From the NCBI GenBank assembly GCA_934130105.1, contig CAKOXL010000010.1:1-43351 (forward strand): a DNA stretch of 43,351 nt. The letters are read 5' to 3'. Shown piece by piece: positions 1-9,364 of this stretch (position 1 is the first letter of the stretch; each line of letters starts with the position of its first letter). The position numbers were made by a program, and so were the translations under genes. Below the pieces are notes generated by a model, which did not search any database, was not told the origin of the DNA, and saw only the letters and a program-made list of their open reading frames with translations. This stretch comes from an uncultured Bacilli bacterium (GTDB lineage: Bacteria; Bacillota_I; Bacilli_A; RF39; UBA660).

Positions 1-3
1 AAT

Positions 4-42
4 AAAAAAAGAAAATCAAATTTATTATAAAATTCAACTTTC
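4..42 (-). terminator. Intrinsic terminator of the glycan operon
   Basis: On the minus strand a 13-bp stem with three G-U pairs (arms 30-42 and 11-23, 6-nt loop) is followed by a run of seven T (positions 10-4). The 5' arm overlaps the TGA stop codon of the last gene. It closes the operon that begins near 5985. Confidence 0.65.
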
Positions 43-363
43 TTTATTATTTGCCCCAAAACTCTTTACACTAACAACGGCAAGAAATTCAAGTTCATCT
101 ATTATTGGCGATATTAACTCTAATTGATAAAGTTGAAATTCTGTCAATTCATTTGGCATATAAATTATAAACATATTATTTCCTGCATTTCTAAAGAATA
201 TATTGCCATTATCAATTATTACTTGTTCATCATCACCATTATATCCTTGTTTTTGACAATAATCTTCCATTATCTCTTTATGCATTCCAGCATCATATTT
301 ATAGTTTGTAAAAGTACCATCTTTTTTAAGAAATGTTGCTTTATATTTAGTAAAATCGTTCAT
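34..363 (-). CDS. Small conserved-looking protein of unknown function
   Basis: A 109-residue soluble protein with no signal peptide or membrane segment and an acidic, aromatic-rich composition. ATG start with AGGAGA six bases upstream; the stop is TGA, which argues for the standard code. It follows the GT2 gene by 21 nt and so is the last gene of the glycan operon. Its opening (a short segment with a DGT motif near residue 15) and its C-terminal stretch IIYMPNELTEFQLYQL resemble parts of the 151-aa protein at 28838-29293 (LVYAPQNPTEEQLNTL), so the two may be distant paralogues. No recognised domain; I assign no function. Confidence 0.7.
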   Translation of the reverse strand: MNDFTKYKATFLKKDGTFTNYKYDAGMHKEIMEDYCQKQGYNGDDEQVIIDNGNIFFRNAGNNMFIIYMPNELTEFQLYQLELISPIIDELEFLAVVSVKSFGANNKES

Positions 364-384
364 ATAATCTCCTTACTATGTATC

Positions 385-1260
385 CTAACCTTTAATATTT
401 TTTAATACATCTTTCATAAAATATACTACTGTCAAAATCACTCTACTAATAAAAGCTGTTGCTTTTAATAAAAAGTATTCAAATATATTAGCATTGTTAT
501 AATTTTTTTGAAAATAGTATTGGCTTTCTTTTTGAAGCTTTAATTTTTTAATCTTTTTTACATTTTTATCAATAGAAACTGAATGATTATGAATTATGAT
601 AATATTATTTGCTAATAATTCTTTTTTATTAATACTTGCTAATTTTTTGGCTAAAATATTTTCTTCGTAATAAAGGAAAGTATTTTCATCTAAATAGTTT
701 ATTTTTTCTAAAGTATCAGATCTAATTAAAAAGAAACAGCCACTAGCTACATCAACAAAACTAGTATCATTAGTGTAGTGATCTTCATTATAAAATATAT
801 ACTTTTTTCTAAAGAAGCGATGGATATAGACTAGATTCATCATACTATCTAATAATGGCGTTGGATTTTTCCATCCTCTATTTAAATGATTTTTTTCTAA
901 AATGGTTGGAGCTACTAATCCAACATTTCTTTTATTTAATAGATGTATTAAATCTACAATATCATTTTCTTTATCTATAATAATATCACTGTTAGAAATA
1001 ATAATATTACACTTTCCTAATCTTTTAATTAAGTGTTTACTTGCATCATTAATGGCATAAGCGTAACCTTTATTTTCACTATTAATTATTACTTCTACTT
1101 TAGATGATTTTAATGTTTTCAGTTTTTTTATAACGTCTTCTCTTGAATGATTATCATAAATAATAATATGATCCAATATCTTATAGTCTTTTATATTATC
1201 TATTAAATTCTTAACTGACTCAAAGTCATTATAATGAATTATTACGATTCCTGTTTTCAT
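385..1260 (-). CDS. Family 2 glycosyltransferase
   Basis: A GT-A-fold inverting glycosyltransferase of about 291 aa, resembling rhamnosyltransferase-type enzymes that add sugars to lipid-linked cell-surface glycans at the inner membrane face. Visible marks are the first strand IVIIHYND (from residue 4), DNHS (36), NKGYAYAIND (63), the metal-binding-type NSD (90-92), ASGCFFLIR, the acceptor-side YYEEN (197), and HNHS (224). A hydrophobic segment near the C terminus (about 260-282) suggests membrane association. A GTG nine bases upstream (1269) is in frame, but ATG at 1260 gives the usual family start. The gene overlaps the upstream polymerase gene by 32 nt, so translation is probably coupled. 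Donor and acceptor sugars cannot be read from sequence. Confidence 0.88.
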   Translation of the reverse strand: MKTGIVIIHYNDFESVKNLIDNIKDYKILDHIIIYDNHSREDVIKKLKTLKSSKVEVIINSENKGYAYAINDASKHLIKRLGKCNIIISNSDIIIDKENDIVDLIHLLNKRNVGLVAPTILEKNHLNRGWKNPTPLLDSMMNLVYIHRFFRKKYIFYNEDHYTNDTSFVDVASGCFFLIRSDTLEKINYLDENTFLYYEENILAKKLASINKKELLANNIIIIHNHSVSIDKNVKKIKKLKLQKESQYYFQKNYNNANIFEYFLLKATAFISRVILTVVYFMKDVLKNIKG

Positions 1261-2419
1261 TTTCTTCACACTTTCTAACTTCTTGAATTTGAATTAACGC
1301 TATATATATACTAACAGCCGGATAAATTAAAACATGGCCTGATGTTAGTGAAATTATTAGAAATAATATCAATGATATTTTATCAACTTTTCGTAATTTA
1401 TTCCAGCTAATAGATAAAATTATGGTAATGATATAAATAATAAAGCCGATTATTCCAAAGCGAAAGATTATATCAAAAATATCTATTTCCACCATTTTTA
1501 TATCATTATTTGCTAAGCCAATTCCAAATAATATTTTTATTATATTTTGATTTTTAAAATAATTATAATTATCACTTAAAAAGCTTAGGCGATCATTATA
1601 AATTACTCTATTTAAAAAATCTAATGATAAAACTTTATCTACTTTAAAAAAGCTATTTTGGACTACCATATTTTGATAAGTTCTAGTTTTTGTAAATAGA
1701 AATGATGAACATAGCATAAATATTATAAAAGTACATAGTATTATAACTTTTACCGGTTTTGATTTTTGAAAAAATAATCTATCTCTTTCTTGATATAATA
1801 AATAAAAAATAGTAAATAATATTCCACCCATTAAAACCTTAGTTCCAATTAATAAACTACTAAAGATACTAGCTAGTAAAACTAAAATTAATATTAACCA
1901 CTTTTTTTCTTTTTTTAAATAAGTTAGAGCAATTGGTAATAACCCTACAATAATAGCACTAAATTCATTAATAGATGAAAACAAACCTTTAAAGCCACTT
2001 TTACCATCAGTTGGTAAATATGCATCCGCTCCTATTTTTAATACATAAGATAATAAATAAATACTTAAGTAAGTTATTAAAATAGTTACTAATATTTTAT
2101 CCTTTTTGGTATCCATTTGATAAGCATTAAAAAATAGAATAGATACTGGTAAATATAAAAATTTTAAACTAGCTGAAACGGAAGAAATTAGACCACTTTT
2201 TAAATAGAAATATCCATATGTTAAATTAAATATTCCAAATACCAGTAGTGGTATTAATAATTTTAAATTCTTTTTAGTTATTAATAGATAAATAATAATA
2301 CTAAGTAAAAAGATACTTCTTATAATAATACTAAATGATAATCCTAAAAAACTAGTTACATCTAAGACGGGACCTAGTAATAAAAAAATTATTAGTAGTA
2401 TATTTAACTTTTTATTCAT
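1229..2419 (-). CDS. O-antigen polymerase/ligase-like membrane protein
   Basis: A 396-aa polytopic protein with about ten to eleven hydrophobic segments and a larger loop around residues 240-300 (FFKVDKVLSLDFLNRVIYND). This is the layout of Wzy polymerases and O-antigen ligases, which join lipid-linked oligosaccharides outside the membrane. The opening GPVLDVTSFLGL after the first helix is typical of Firmicutes members. The start is ATG at 2419: AAGGTGA lies five bases upstream, whereas the in-frame GTG at 2428 is inside that ribosome site. It overlaps the preceding gene by 8 nt. The call rests on topology and neighbours, because this family diverges too fast for strict motifs; other polytopic glycan proteins are possible. 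Confidence 0.72.
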   Translation of the reverse strand: MNKKLNILLIIFLLLGPVLDVTSFLGLSFSIIIRSIFLLSIIIYLLITKKNLKLLIPLLVFGIFNLTYGYFYLKSGLISSVSASLKFLYLPVSILFFNAYQMDTKKDKILVTILITYLSIYLLSYVLKIGADAYLPTDGKSGFKGLFSSINEFSAIIVGLLPIALTYLKKEKKWLILILVLLASIFSSLLIGTKVLMGGILFTIFYLLYQERDRLFFQKSKPVKVIILCTFIIFMLCSSFLFTKTRTYQNMVVQNSFFKVDKVLSLDFLNRVIYNDRLSFLSDNYNYFKNQNIIKILFGIGLANNDIKMVEIDIFDIIFRFGIIGFIIYIITIILSISWNKLRKVDKISLILFLIISLTSGHVLIYPAVSIYIALIQIQEVRKCEENENRNRNNSL

Positions 2420-4052
2420 TTTCTTCACCTTGATAATTTAGATAATGGTAATATAATTCTTGATTTTGTTTTTCTTCAGTAATATGGTAAATAACATGAT
2501 AATCTTTTAAATTATAAATGATGCCATTCATGCCATTTACATTTAATTTAATCTCTTTATTTGATAAACTATTTAAATCGTTTCTTATCTTAATACTATT
2601 TTTTAAAGTATAATAACTATTACCCATTAATGGTATTAGAGTATTTATTAGGATTAAGGCTGTATAAATGGTAGCTATAATTTTATTTTTTCCATATTTA
2701 AAAATAATATAAAGGGATAGTATTATAAATAAGTAAAAGTGTGGTGTATATCTAGCCCACCATGACTCACTCATTATAAGTAGTAACAAAATAGTAATTG
2801 CTAGTGTATATATTATAAAATTTTCTTTTTTATACTTATTATAATATTTTATAAAAATAATGATACTGCATAATAATAGACCACTATAAAATATTCCCCA
2901 ACCACTAATTCTTAAATCATTACTCATAGCTGGTATTATTTCACTTTTATAAATAGTAAATGGAAGTTTTAAGTCTGTATTATCATTTTCTCTTAAGTTA
3001 TTAGCTTTAGAAAATGTTGCATAAAATAGCTTTTCTAAATTATTCATTGTTATAAAGCTTTTAGGTTCTTGCTCTGTAATTATATCTTCTCCATTTTTAT
3101 CATAAAGTGGGAAAAATGGATTATGATGATCGATTGTATTTTTTATGTAAGTAGGATATCCTACTACAAAAAGGGCTGTTATAAATAAAGGAATAAAGAT
3201 TAGGCATAATTTTTTAAATGTTTTTAAAAAGCTATTATTTTTATAAGCTTGATATAGATACTTACAAACAAATAAGAAACTAAATACTAGTAGATAGCCT
3301 AATCCATTAAACTTGGTGTTTGCTAAAACGGTAAAAGTAAGAAAATAATAAAACCACGACTTTTTATCATTTATGTTACTATCTAATTTTATTAAAAAGA
3401 AAATTGATAAAATAAGAAACAAATATACTAATTGGTCGTTATAATATGTAAACATCTGGGATGCTGTAATGGGGTTTATTGCTACAACTAGAGATAAAAG
3501 AAGTGCTTTTTTAGTATTAAATATTTCTAATAAATTACCAAATAGGATACTAAATACAATATAAATACTAATTATATTCATAGCTTTACCAGATTCAATA
3601 TTATTAGTTAAGCTATATATATTAGCAGCAATTATCCAATTAGCTTTAGCATAATGATCTATCCAAATGCTGTAATTAGTTAGTTTGTCATCATCATCGT
3701 CTCTTTTTTCTATAAAATCAAAACTTGATTGATAGACGGGATTAAATCCTTCTTTTAAAACACCTATCGCATCTTTATGATATGTATTACCATCACTTGA
3801 TCTATCAAACATGAAAGTAGAAATAATAATGCCTAGAACTATAATAATAGTTGATAGTGATACTACTTTTAATAAAAATGATTTATCTTTATCATTGAAT
3901 AGATAAGATAAAACTGCACTAATAACAAAACTTATAAATAAATTAATACAAGTTATAGAAATATTAAAAAAGAAAAGGATAGTGCTAATAACAACAGTTA
4001 GACTTAACCACATCAATAAAAAGTAGCCACTATTTTTTATTAGTTTTTTCAT
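2412..4052 (-). CDS. Polytopic GT-C-type glycosyltransferase (GT39/PMT-like)
   Basis: A 546-aa membrane protein with about eleven to twelve hydrophobic segments. After the second helical hairpin comes an extracytoplasmic loop with SSDGNTYHKDA (residues 85-95), resembling the acidic first-loop motif of GT-C enzymes that use polyprenyl-phosphate sugars. Later loops are charged (about 105-125 and 310-360), and the C-terminal 60 residues form a soluble tail. It would transfer a sugar onto a glycan or protein on the outer membrane face. It sits between the LtaS-like gene (23-nt gap) and the polymerase gene (8-nt overlap). Family placement is by topology and motif; substrate unknown. Confidence 0.65.
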   Translation of the reverse strand: MKKLIKNSGYFLLMWLSLTVVISTILFFFNISITCINLFISFVISAVLSYLFNDKDKSFLLKVVSLSTIIIVLGIIISTFMFDRSSDGNTYHKDAIGVLKEGFNPVYQSSFDFIEKRDDDDDKLTNYSIWIDHYAKANWIIAANIYSLTNNIESGKAMNIISIYIVFSILFGNLLEIFNTKKALLLSLVVAINPITASQMFTYYNDQLVYLFLILSIFFLIKLDSNINDKKSWFYYFLTFTVLANTKFNGLGYLLVFSFLFVCKYLYQAYKNNSFLKTFKKLCLIFIPLFITALFVVGYPTYIKNTIDHHNPFFPLYDKNGEDIITEQEPKSFITMNNLEKLFYATFSKANNLRENDNTDLKLPFTIYKSEIIPAMSNDLRISGWGIFYSGLLLCSIIIFIKYYNKYKKENFIIYTLAITILLLLIMSESWWARYTPHFYLFIILSLYIIFKYGKNKIIATIYTALILINTLIPLMGNSYYTLKNSIKIRNDLNSLSNKEIKLNVNGMNGIIYNLKDYHVIYHITEEKQNQELYYHYLNYQGEENE

Positions 4053-4075
4053 AATATCACTATCCTATTCTTTTA

Positions 4076-5953
4076 TTATTTATTAGTACTAAAGTAATCT
4101 GATAGAATTATTTTATTGTTTAATTCTATTTTCTGTCTAATGGTTGTTGCCATATTACCAATATACTCACTATTTTCTGATATATTGTATCCATCATAAT
4201 AGATATTGCCATCATAAAAGCTATCGTTTGCAAAATAAACATAATTTTCATGATTACTACTAAAGACATCAGTTCCTACATAGTAATTAGGATTATAGCT
4301 TATTCCAAGCATATTTAATAATGTTGGCAAAATATCAGCAGTATCCATTAATGTATCGATATCTTTATGACTAACTTTACTACTCCAAATTACAAGCGGT
4401 ACTTTTTGTAATAAATTAGAATTATCAACATTTTTATACTGTTTAATATAATCTTGATCTGAATAACCATATGTGTAATGATCTGTTGCTAATACCAAGA
4501 TAGTATCATCTAGTTTATTGTCAGCTTTTAATTTTTCGATTAAAATTCTTAGCATTTCATCTGTTTCTTTAGCTAAATTTCTAATACAAGATAATTCTTT
4601 ATTACCATCTACATTTAGACCATATGGGTTAGTAATACATCTATCATTAGATTCATCATATGGAATATGAGCTGAGTATGAAATAACAAAACTTAAAAAT
4701 GGTTCTTCTCTTACAATTAAATTATATACTTCATCATTTTTTACTAGGCTACTATCATTATAATAATTATAGTTAGTGTGATCTATATCTTTCATATCTG
4801 ATAAACCATAATGTTTATCATAACCTAGAGCCCTATGAAGGTTAGTTCTATTATAAAAATTACCAACATTGGTATGAACTGAAACAGCACTATAATTATT
4901 ATTTTTTAGCATATTTGCTAAAGAATATGGGTAGCTATTTTTATCATAATTATAAATAGCTTTATTGTTTGATATAGCATATAATCCTGTGTTCATCGCA
5001 AATTCAGAATTAATAGTTTGACCTCCACCAAATGTTGGTGCATAACGATTAGTAAAATTTAGTCCTTCTTGACTTAATTTATATAGTGTTGGCATAACAT
5101 CTTCAGTTACAAGCCATGAATCAATTGACTCCATCAAAATATAAATAACATTTTTGCCTTTAAAAATTCCGGTATATTCATTTACTTCATTTTCGTTTGA
5201 TGATTCCATTTCTAAAAATGCTGCTACTTCATTAGCCATTTCTTTTTTATTTGAGAAGAAATTATCTTTTAAATATAAATAAGTACTTCTAAAAAGCAGT
5301 TCATAAACACCACTTATTTGCATACATTTATTTTGATTATTATAATCCAAATAAATATTTTTAGAACGATATGCTGCCTCCCAAGAAGTAGCTGGTGCTT
5401 GTTTGCCATATTTACTAATTGCAACAAAACGGCATGATGCTACTAAAAATATTGTAGTTAAAACTAAAATAATTACGTATTTTTTACTTTTTTTAGGCTC
5501 ATCAACTTTTTTCATTAGAAAAATGGTTATTATAGCTGTAATTAGTGATACTAATAAAACAATAACAATCTGATGTGTAGTCTTACCAATTGCGAATAAA
5601 AAATAAGACTTGCCTTCACCTGCTAAAAATAAATCACTAAACATAAAAAATCTGTCTAAAACTCTATAATGTAAAAACTCTGCATAAACTAAAATATTAC
5701 TTAAAATAATTGATACGGCATAAGTAATGATTTTAGCTTTTTTAGGAAGTAAATACAAAATGCCAATTAATAAAATAATCCAACTAAAAGTTAATAGATT
5801 AGGAGCACTTCTGGCCCACCCATAAAATAACATACTTTGATTAGAAAAATATCTTAAATATACATCTAGTATTAAAAAAGAAAAGAAAACTCCACCAATT
5901 ATTACTAAATGTTTAAAGATATTACTTTTTAATAATTTGTTTACTACTTTCAC
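4076..5953 (-). CDS. LTA synthase-family phosphotransferase (sulfatase fold)
   Basis: A 625-aa protein with about five N-terminal membrane helices (to about residue 177) and an extracytoplasmic sulfatase-fold domain from about 265. Residues matching the LtaS site are visible: Glu275 in YILMES, the nucleophile Thr313 in GGGQTINSEF, His429 in YSAHIPY, and Asp491-His492. HTNVGNFYNRT and ALGYD are also family marks. Such enzymes transfer glycerol-phosphate or similar groups from phosphatidylglycerol to wall or lipid polymers. It heads an operon of glycan genes, so it may decorate that polymer instead of making lipoteichoic acid. GTG start at 5953 with AGGAGGG six bases upstream. Confidence 0.88.
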   Translation of the reverse strand: MKVVNKLLKSNIFKHLVIIGGVFFSFLILDVYLRYFSNQSMLFYGWARSAPNLLTFSWIILLIGILYLLPKKAKIITYAVSIILSNILVYAEFLHYRVLDRFFMFSDLFLAGEGKSYFLFAIGKTTHQIVIVLLVSLITAIITIFLMKKVDEPKKSKKYVIILVLTTIFLVASCRFVAISKYGKQAPATSWEAAYRSKNIYLDYNNQNKCMQISGVYELLFRSTYLYLKDNFFSNKKEMANEVAAFLEMESSNENEVNEYTGIFKGKNVIYILMESIDSWLVTEDVMPTLYKLSQEGLNFTNRYAPTFGGGQTINSEFAMNTGLYAISNNKAIYNYDKNSYPYSLANMLKNNNYSAVSVHTNVGNFYNRTNLHRALGYDKHYGLSDMKDIDHTNYNYYNDSSLVKNDEVYNLIVREEPFLSFVISYSAHIPYDESNDRCITNPYGLNVDGNKELSCIRNLAKETDEMLRILIEKLKADNKLDDTILVLATDHYTYGYSDQDYIKQYKNVDNSNLLQKVPLVIWSSKVSHKDIDTLMDTADILPTLLNMLGISYNPNYYVGTDVFSSNHENYVYFANDSFYDGNIYYDGYNISENSEYIGNMATTIRQKIELNNKIILSDYFSTNK

Positions 5954-5984
5954 TTACAACCCTCCTAGAATATCTAACTTCATA

Positions 5985-5993
5985 AGTATATCA
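5985..5993 (-). promoter_or_regulatory. Extended -10 promoter of the glycan operon
   Basis: The minus strand reads TGATATACT, a TGn extended -10 with TATACT, about 32 nt upstream of the GTG start at 5953. No good -35 box is seen. It fits a promoter for the whole operon 5953-34. Confidence 0.45.
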
Positions 5994-6094
5994 TATTTCT
6001 ACTCTTTTTTACACTTTTTGATTAAATTTCACAAATATCGTTTTAGTTTGCATTTAATTATTATATAATAAAAATATAATATGGAGTGTGTTAT

Positions 6095-7591
6095 ATGGAA
6101 AAAGAAAATCTTGTTAAAGAAAAAAAAATATTTCAAATTTTTACTTATTTTTGCTTAGCTTTATCACTTGTATCTACTATTAGTTATATGATTTATGTAA
6201 TACTTTCTAGTAGTAATTTATTAGATCAAATAATTAGTATTATTAGTGTTTTTGTACTTGCTGTTTTTGCAGTTTTATATGTTATTATAGGAATGTCTAA
6301 CAATAGTACTAAATTTAAAATTTTTATTATTATTGGTTCCTTATTTTTATCTTTTTATAGTATATTTCAAATAATTAGTGGCATTTATTATTCTGATGTT
6401 GTTTTGGATTTTACTAATATGGATATTAAAGATGTAGTTAATTGGGCAAGTGATAAGAATATTGTAATTGAGCAAGAATGGGAAAATAGTGATAATATCG
6501 CAAAGTATTTAGTAATTAGGCAGGATGTTAAATCTGGTACTAATGTTAAAAAGGTTAAAAAAATAAAGGTTGTAGTTTCTGATGGAGCTAGTAATATTAA
6601 AGAAACTGAGGTTACTAACATGGTTGGTTGGAAGCTTGATGATGTTATTAGTTTTATTGATGAAAATCACCTAACTAATGTTACTATCAACTATGAATTT
6701 AATGATAAGGTTGATAAAGATATTATTTTTGAACAAAATGTTATTGCTGTTATTAAAAGAAATGAACCGGTTACTTTGAAAAGTTCACTAGGAAAGAAAA
6801 GTGAGTTAAAGAGTGTTACAGTTAATAATTTGGTAGGAAAAGATTTATTTCATGCCTTAGTATATTTAGGAAGAAACAATATTAAGTATAGAATTGAATA
6901 TGCATATAGTGACGATAATGAAGATGTAGTCTTAAAGCAAAGTGTTCCTGCATTAACTGTCATTGGTCCTAATGAAGATACAACTCTTGTATTAACAGTA
7001 TCAAGAAAAGATAATATTACGGTTTTAGATCTTAGTAATATGAGTGTAAGTGAGATTAATAGTTGGGCAACTAATAACAGGATTAAAGTTGAGTTTTCAT
7101 ATGAGTATGATGAAAATGTAAAAAAAGATAAGGTTGTTTCTTTTCTTCCTGGTAAAGGTAATTCTATCAAAGTTGATTCTACTATTAAGGTAGTTGTTTC
7201 AAAGGGACAAATTTATATGATTAATTTTACTAATGTTGAAGATTTTATTGAATGGGCTGAAGATAATGATATAGCTTATGTTATTGATTATAGTTTCAGT
7301 AATGATATTGAAAAAGGACAAATTGTATCATCAACACACAGTAGTGGGCAAATTATTAAGAATAATGAAACAGTTAAATTAGTAATTTCTAGAGGAAGTA
7401 GCACTATTGTTCCTAATTTAATGGAGATGACTAAGAGTGAAGCTACTGATAGTTGTAATAAGGCTAAAATTACTTGCAAATTTATTTATTTAGATGATAA
7501 TCAAAGTTTTGATATAGTAACAAAACAATCAATGAGAAGTGGCAGCAATGTACCAGTTAATACTACGGTTACTGTTACACTTGGTAAATAA
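6095..7591 (+). CDS. Membrane protein with six PASTA-like repeats, no kinase domain
   Basis: A 498-aa protein with three N-terminal hydrophobic helices (about 15-38, 46-66, 74-97) followed by six PASTA-like units at about 102-164, 171-235, 240-305, 308-371, 373-434 and 437-498. Each has the pattern of a hydrophobic start, an alpha helix with N/GW or similar, beta strands, and an end like KVVVSDG, LTVSR or VTVTLGK. PASTA domains bind muropeptides or peptidoglycan in PrkC/Stk kinases and PBP2x; here no kinase or transpeptidase is attached. A wall-sensing or scaffold role is inference. The start is ATG 6095 with GGAG eight bases before it; GTG 6086 lies inside that ribosome site. It is monocistronic and divergent from the glycan operon. 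Confidence 0.82.
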   Translation: MEKENLVKEKKIFQIFTYFCLALSLVSTISYMIYVILSSSNLLDQIISIISVFVLAVFAVLYVIIGMSNNSTKFKIFIIIGSLFLSFYSIFQIISGIYYSDVVLDFTNMDIKDVVNWASDKNIVIEQEWENSDNIAKYLVIRQDVKSGTNVKKVKKIKVVVSDGASNIKETEVTNMVGWKLDDVISFIDENHLTNVTINYEFNDKVDKDIIFEQNVIAVIKRNEPVTLKSSLGKKSELKSVTVNNLVGKDLFHALVYLGRNNIKYRIEYAYSDDNEDVVLKQSVPALTVIGPNEDTTLVLTVSRKDNITVLDLSNMSVSEINSWATNNRIKVEFSYEYDENVKKDKVVSFLPGKGNSIKVDSTIKVVVSKGQIYMINFTNVEDFIEWAEDNDIAYVIDYSFSNDIEKGQIVSSTHSSGQIIKNNETVKLVISRGSSTIVPNLMEMTKSEATDSCNKAKITCKFIYLDDNQSFDIVTKQSMRSGSNVPVNTTVTVTLGK

Positions 7592-7610
7592 GGTATTTTA
7601 TATATAATTA

Positions 7611-7664
7611 AAACCAATTTTAAGTGTTTATTATATTTACTAAACAAATAAAATTGGTTTTTTT
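7611..7664. terminator. Bidirectional intrinsic terminator between convergent genes
   Basis: A 12-bp stem (AAACCAATTTTA at 7611-7622 with its complement at 7649-7660), an inner TGTTTA/TAAACA pairing, and a T run to 7664 on the plus strand. It lies between the convergent PASTA gene and the gene ending at 7678, and can serve both. Confidence 0.75.
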
Positions 7665-7677
7665 ATGATTAAATTAT

Positions 7678-9135
7678 TTATTCTACTATAAATGGATCAG
7701 TACTTGTTCCTGAACCAGTATAGTTTCTTACATTAGATTTTAAATTTAGGACTGGGTGTATAGTATAGTTATAATTAACGTGACAGTTATTTTTATCATT
7801 TCTATTGTGAATTGGGTAAACTGTTGCCATATTAACACGTGTATCAAACCCTGCTGGACTCATTGTCCAAAATGCTGTTACACCGTTTAAATAATACGAA
7901 TTATTATTTATACTAAAATACCAACCAGCGTGTATCATTTCGTCATAGGTAATTAAACCAATACTTGCATTTACTATTCCTTTGTTGTTTTCATCGGTTG
8001 CACATTTAAAACTTGGTGTATAGTCATTGTATATAATTGGATCTGCATTTCCAGAAGTATAATAGGAGAAAAGTTTACTTTTAGATTGTTCACAAAAGTA
8101 AGACCCATTAGCTACATATTTTGAATATTTAGAATTACTAATATTAGCATCATACCAATTTTCAAGGATAGTTTTGGCATTACTATCGGAATAATACATA
8201 TATGTATAGTTTTCATTATTTGAATTAAACTGGTATAGGGTGTCATTATTAATGCCATCTTGCATCATTATTCTTACTGTTCCATCTTCATTAATTCTAA
8301 CTATTCGCCATGTGTATCCTGCAAAACTCACATAGTTATTGTCTACTTTACCCCTGAAGTAATAAGTTGGATTACCGCTATTAGTAGCTGTTGATATATA
8401 TAAACCATTTTTATTATTTGTATTATTAGATGATGTTGTTAGTGTTGGTTGATCGGTTATTAATTCATTATTATCTAGTATTAACTGTGTTAATGTTTTA
8501 GTATTAGCTATATCTACTACTTTACCATTGGCATATACATTTACTGTTACTGTAAATGTTTTATTATTCATGCTTCCATCTGAAAAGTCAGTATCATTAT
8601 CTAGCCACATTCTTAATCTAAAGTTTTTTTCATAGTTTGATGTATTTGCTGATACTTCACCTTCATAGATAGTCTTTTCTACTACTCCATCTGGTACCTT
8701 AGTATTAGTTTGAGTTAGATTTGAATATTTATCTAGTAGTATTTCCTTTTCAGTTCCATCTATTTCTGTTAAATATAACTTTACTTTATCTTCATCTAGG
8801 GTAGAATCACTCTTTTTTCTTGCTGTTACTTCATATGAAATACTAGAGTTCATTTCTATCGTTGAAGTTATCTTAAAGTCAAATACCTTTCCTTCTCCTG
8901 TTTGAAGTTTACCCTCTTCATCACTTATTGGAAAAGCATCTGTTAAACTTATACCTTTTCCTATTCCACTTACTTCAGTATATAAAAAGTTTATCTTACC
9001 TGTTGTTACAACGTTATCAGTTACACCTGTTTTAGAATAAGTAAATAACGAATAACTCACTCCTACTGTAATTAATATTAAACTTAATACTGCTACTAGT
9101 GTTAAAAATATTTGTTTCTTCTTACTATTTTTCAT
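7678..9135 (-). CDS. TasA/CalY-like secreted protein with C-terminal fibrobacter/DUF6273-like domain
   Basis: A 485-aa exported protein. The N terminus has KKKQ, a hydrophobic core (residues 9-27) and the VGVSYSLFTYSKTG region typical of SipW-processed signal peptides of TasA and camelysin. Residues about 40-205 form a beta-rich domain like those proteins. A Thr/Asn linker follows (about 205-245), then a domain with FAGYTWRIVRINEDGTVRI and AFWTMSP near the end, a pattern common in large surface-protein families of gut Firmicutes; it holds three to four Cys. No SipW or sortase gene is in the window. ATG start with AGAAGGAG upstream. Probable role: surface or matrix component; the C-terminal family name is from memory. 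Confidence 0.75.
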   Translation of the reverse strand: MKNSKKKQIFLTLVAVLSLILITVGVSYSLFTYSKTGVTDNVVTTGKINFLYTEVSGIGKGISLTDAFPISDEEGKLQTGEGKVFDFKITSTIEMNSSISYEVTARKKSDSTLDEDKVKLYLTEIDGTEKEILLDKYSNLTQTNTKVPDGVVEKTIYEGEVSANTSNYEKNFRLRMWLDNDTDFSDGSMNNKTFTVTVNVYANGKVVDIANTKTLTQLILDNNELITDQPTLTTSSNNTNNKNGLYISTATNSGNPTYYFRGKVDNNYVSFAGYTWRIVRINEDGTVRIMMQDGINNDTLYQFNSNNENYTYMYYSDSNAKTILENWYDANISNSKYSKYVANGSYFCEQSKSKLFSYYTSGNADPIIYNDYTPSFKCATDENNKGIVNASIGLITYDEMIHAGWYFSINNNSYYLNGVTAFWTMSPAGFDTRVNMATVYPIHNRNDKNNCHVNYNYTIHPVLNLKSNVRNYTGSGTSTDPFIVE

Positions 9136-9302
9136 AAAATTTCTCCTTCTGGTATCTAAGTTAATTAATTAGAGACTATCATAATTACCTTATAGCCTTT
9201 TATTTTACGATCTTTTGTATTCATGGTAGTTAATTAAAAATTGTTAAAATCAATTTAATGAATTCTTTGCTAATTAAAGTTTATCTTAATATATTATAGT
9301 AT

Positions 9303-9347
9303 TTAAGTAATTAACTTAAGGCCCTATTCTCGAATATAATTATAGCA
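9303..9347 (-). promoter_or_regulatory. Extended -10 promoter and inverted repeat before the TasA-like gene
   Basis: On the minus strand TGCTATAAT (9347-9339) is an extended -10. Just downstream, arms TTAAGT and ACTTAA (9303-9308 and 9314-9319) form a 6-bp inverted repeat, and a second TATAAT lies at 9298-9293. Either start would give a 5' leader of about 150-200 nt before the ATG at 9135. I see no known riboswitch in it. Confidence 0.35.
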
Positions 9348-9364
9348 AAAGAAATTTATTAAAT

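Noticed and set aside
124..405. Plus-strand ORF of 93 codons
   Set aside because: Shadow of the small minus-strand gene at 34-363, which has a ribosome site; the shadow has none and crosses the next gene.
6388..7479. Three minus-strand ORFs inside the PASTA gene
   Set aside because: Repeated shadows caused by the PASTA repeats; none has a ribosome site.
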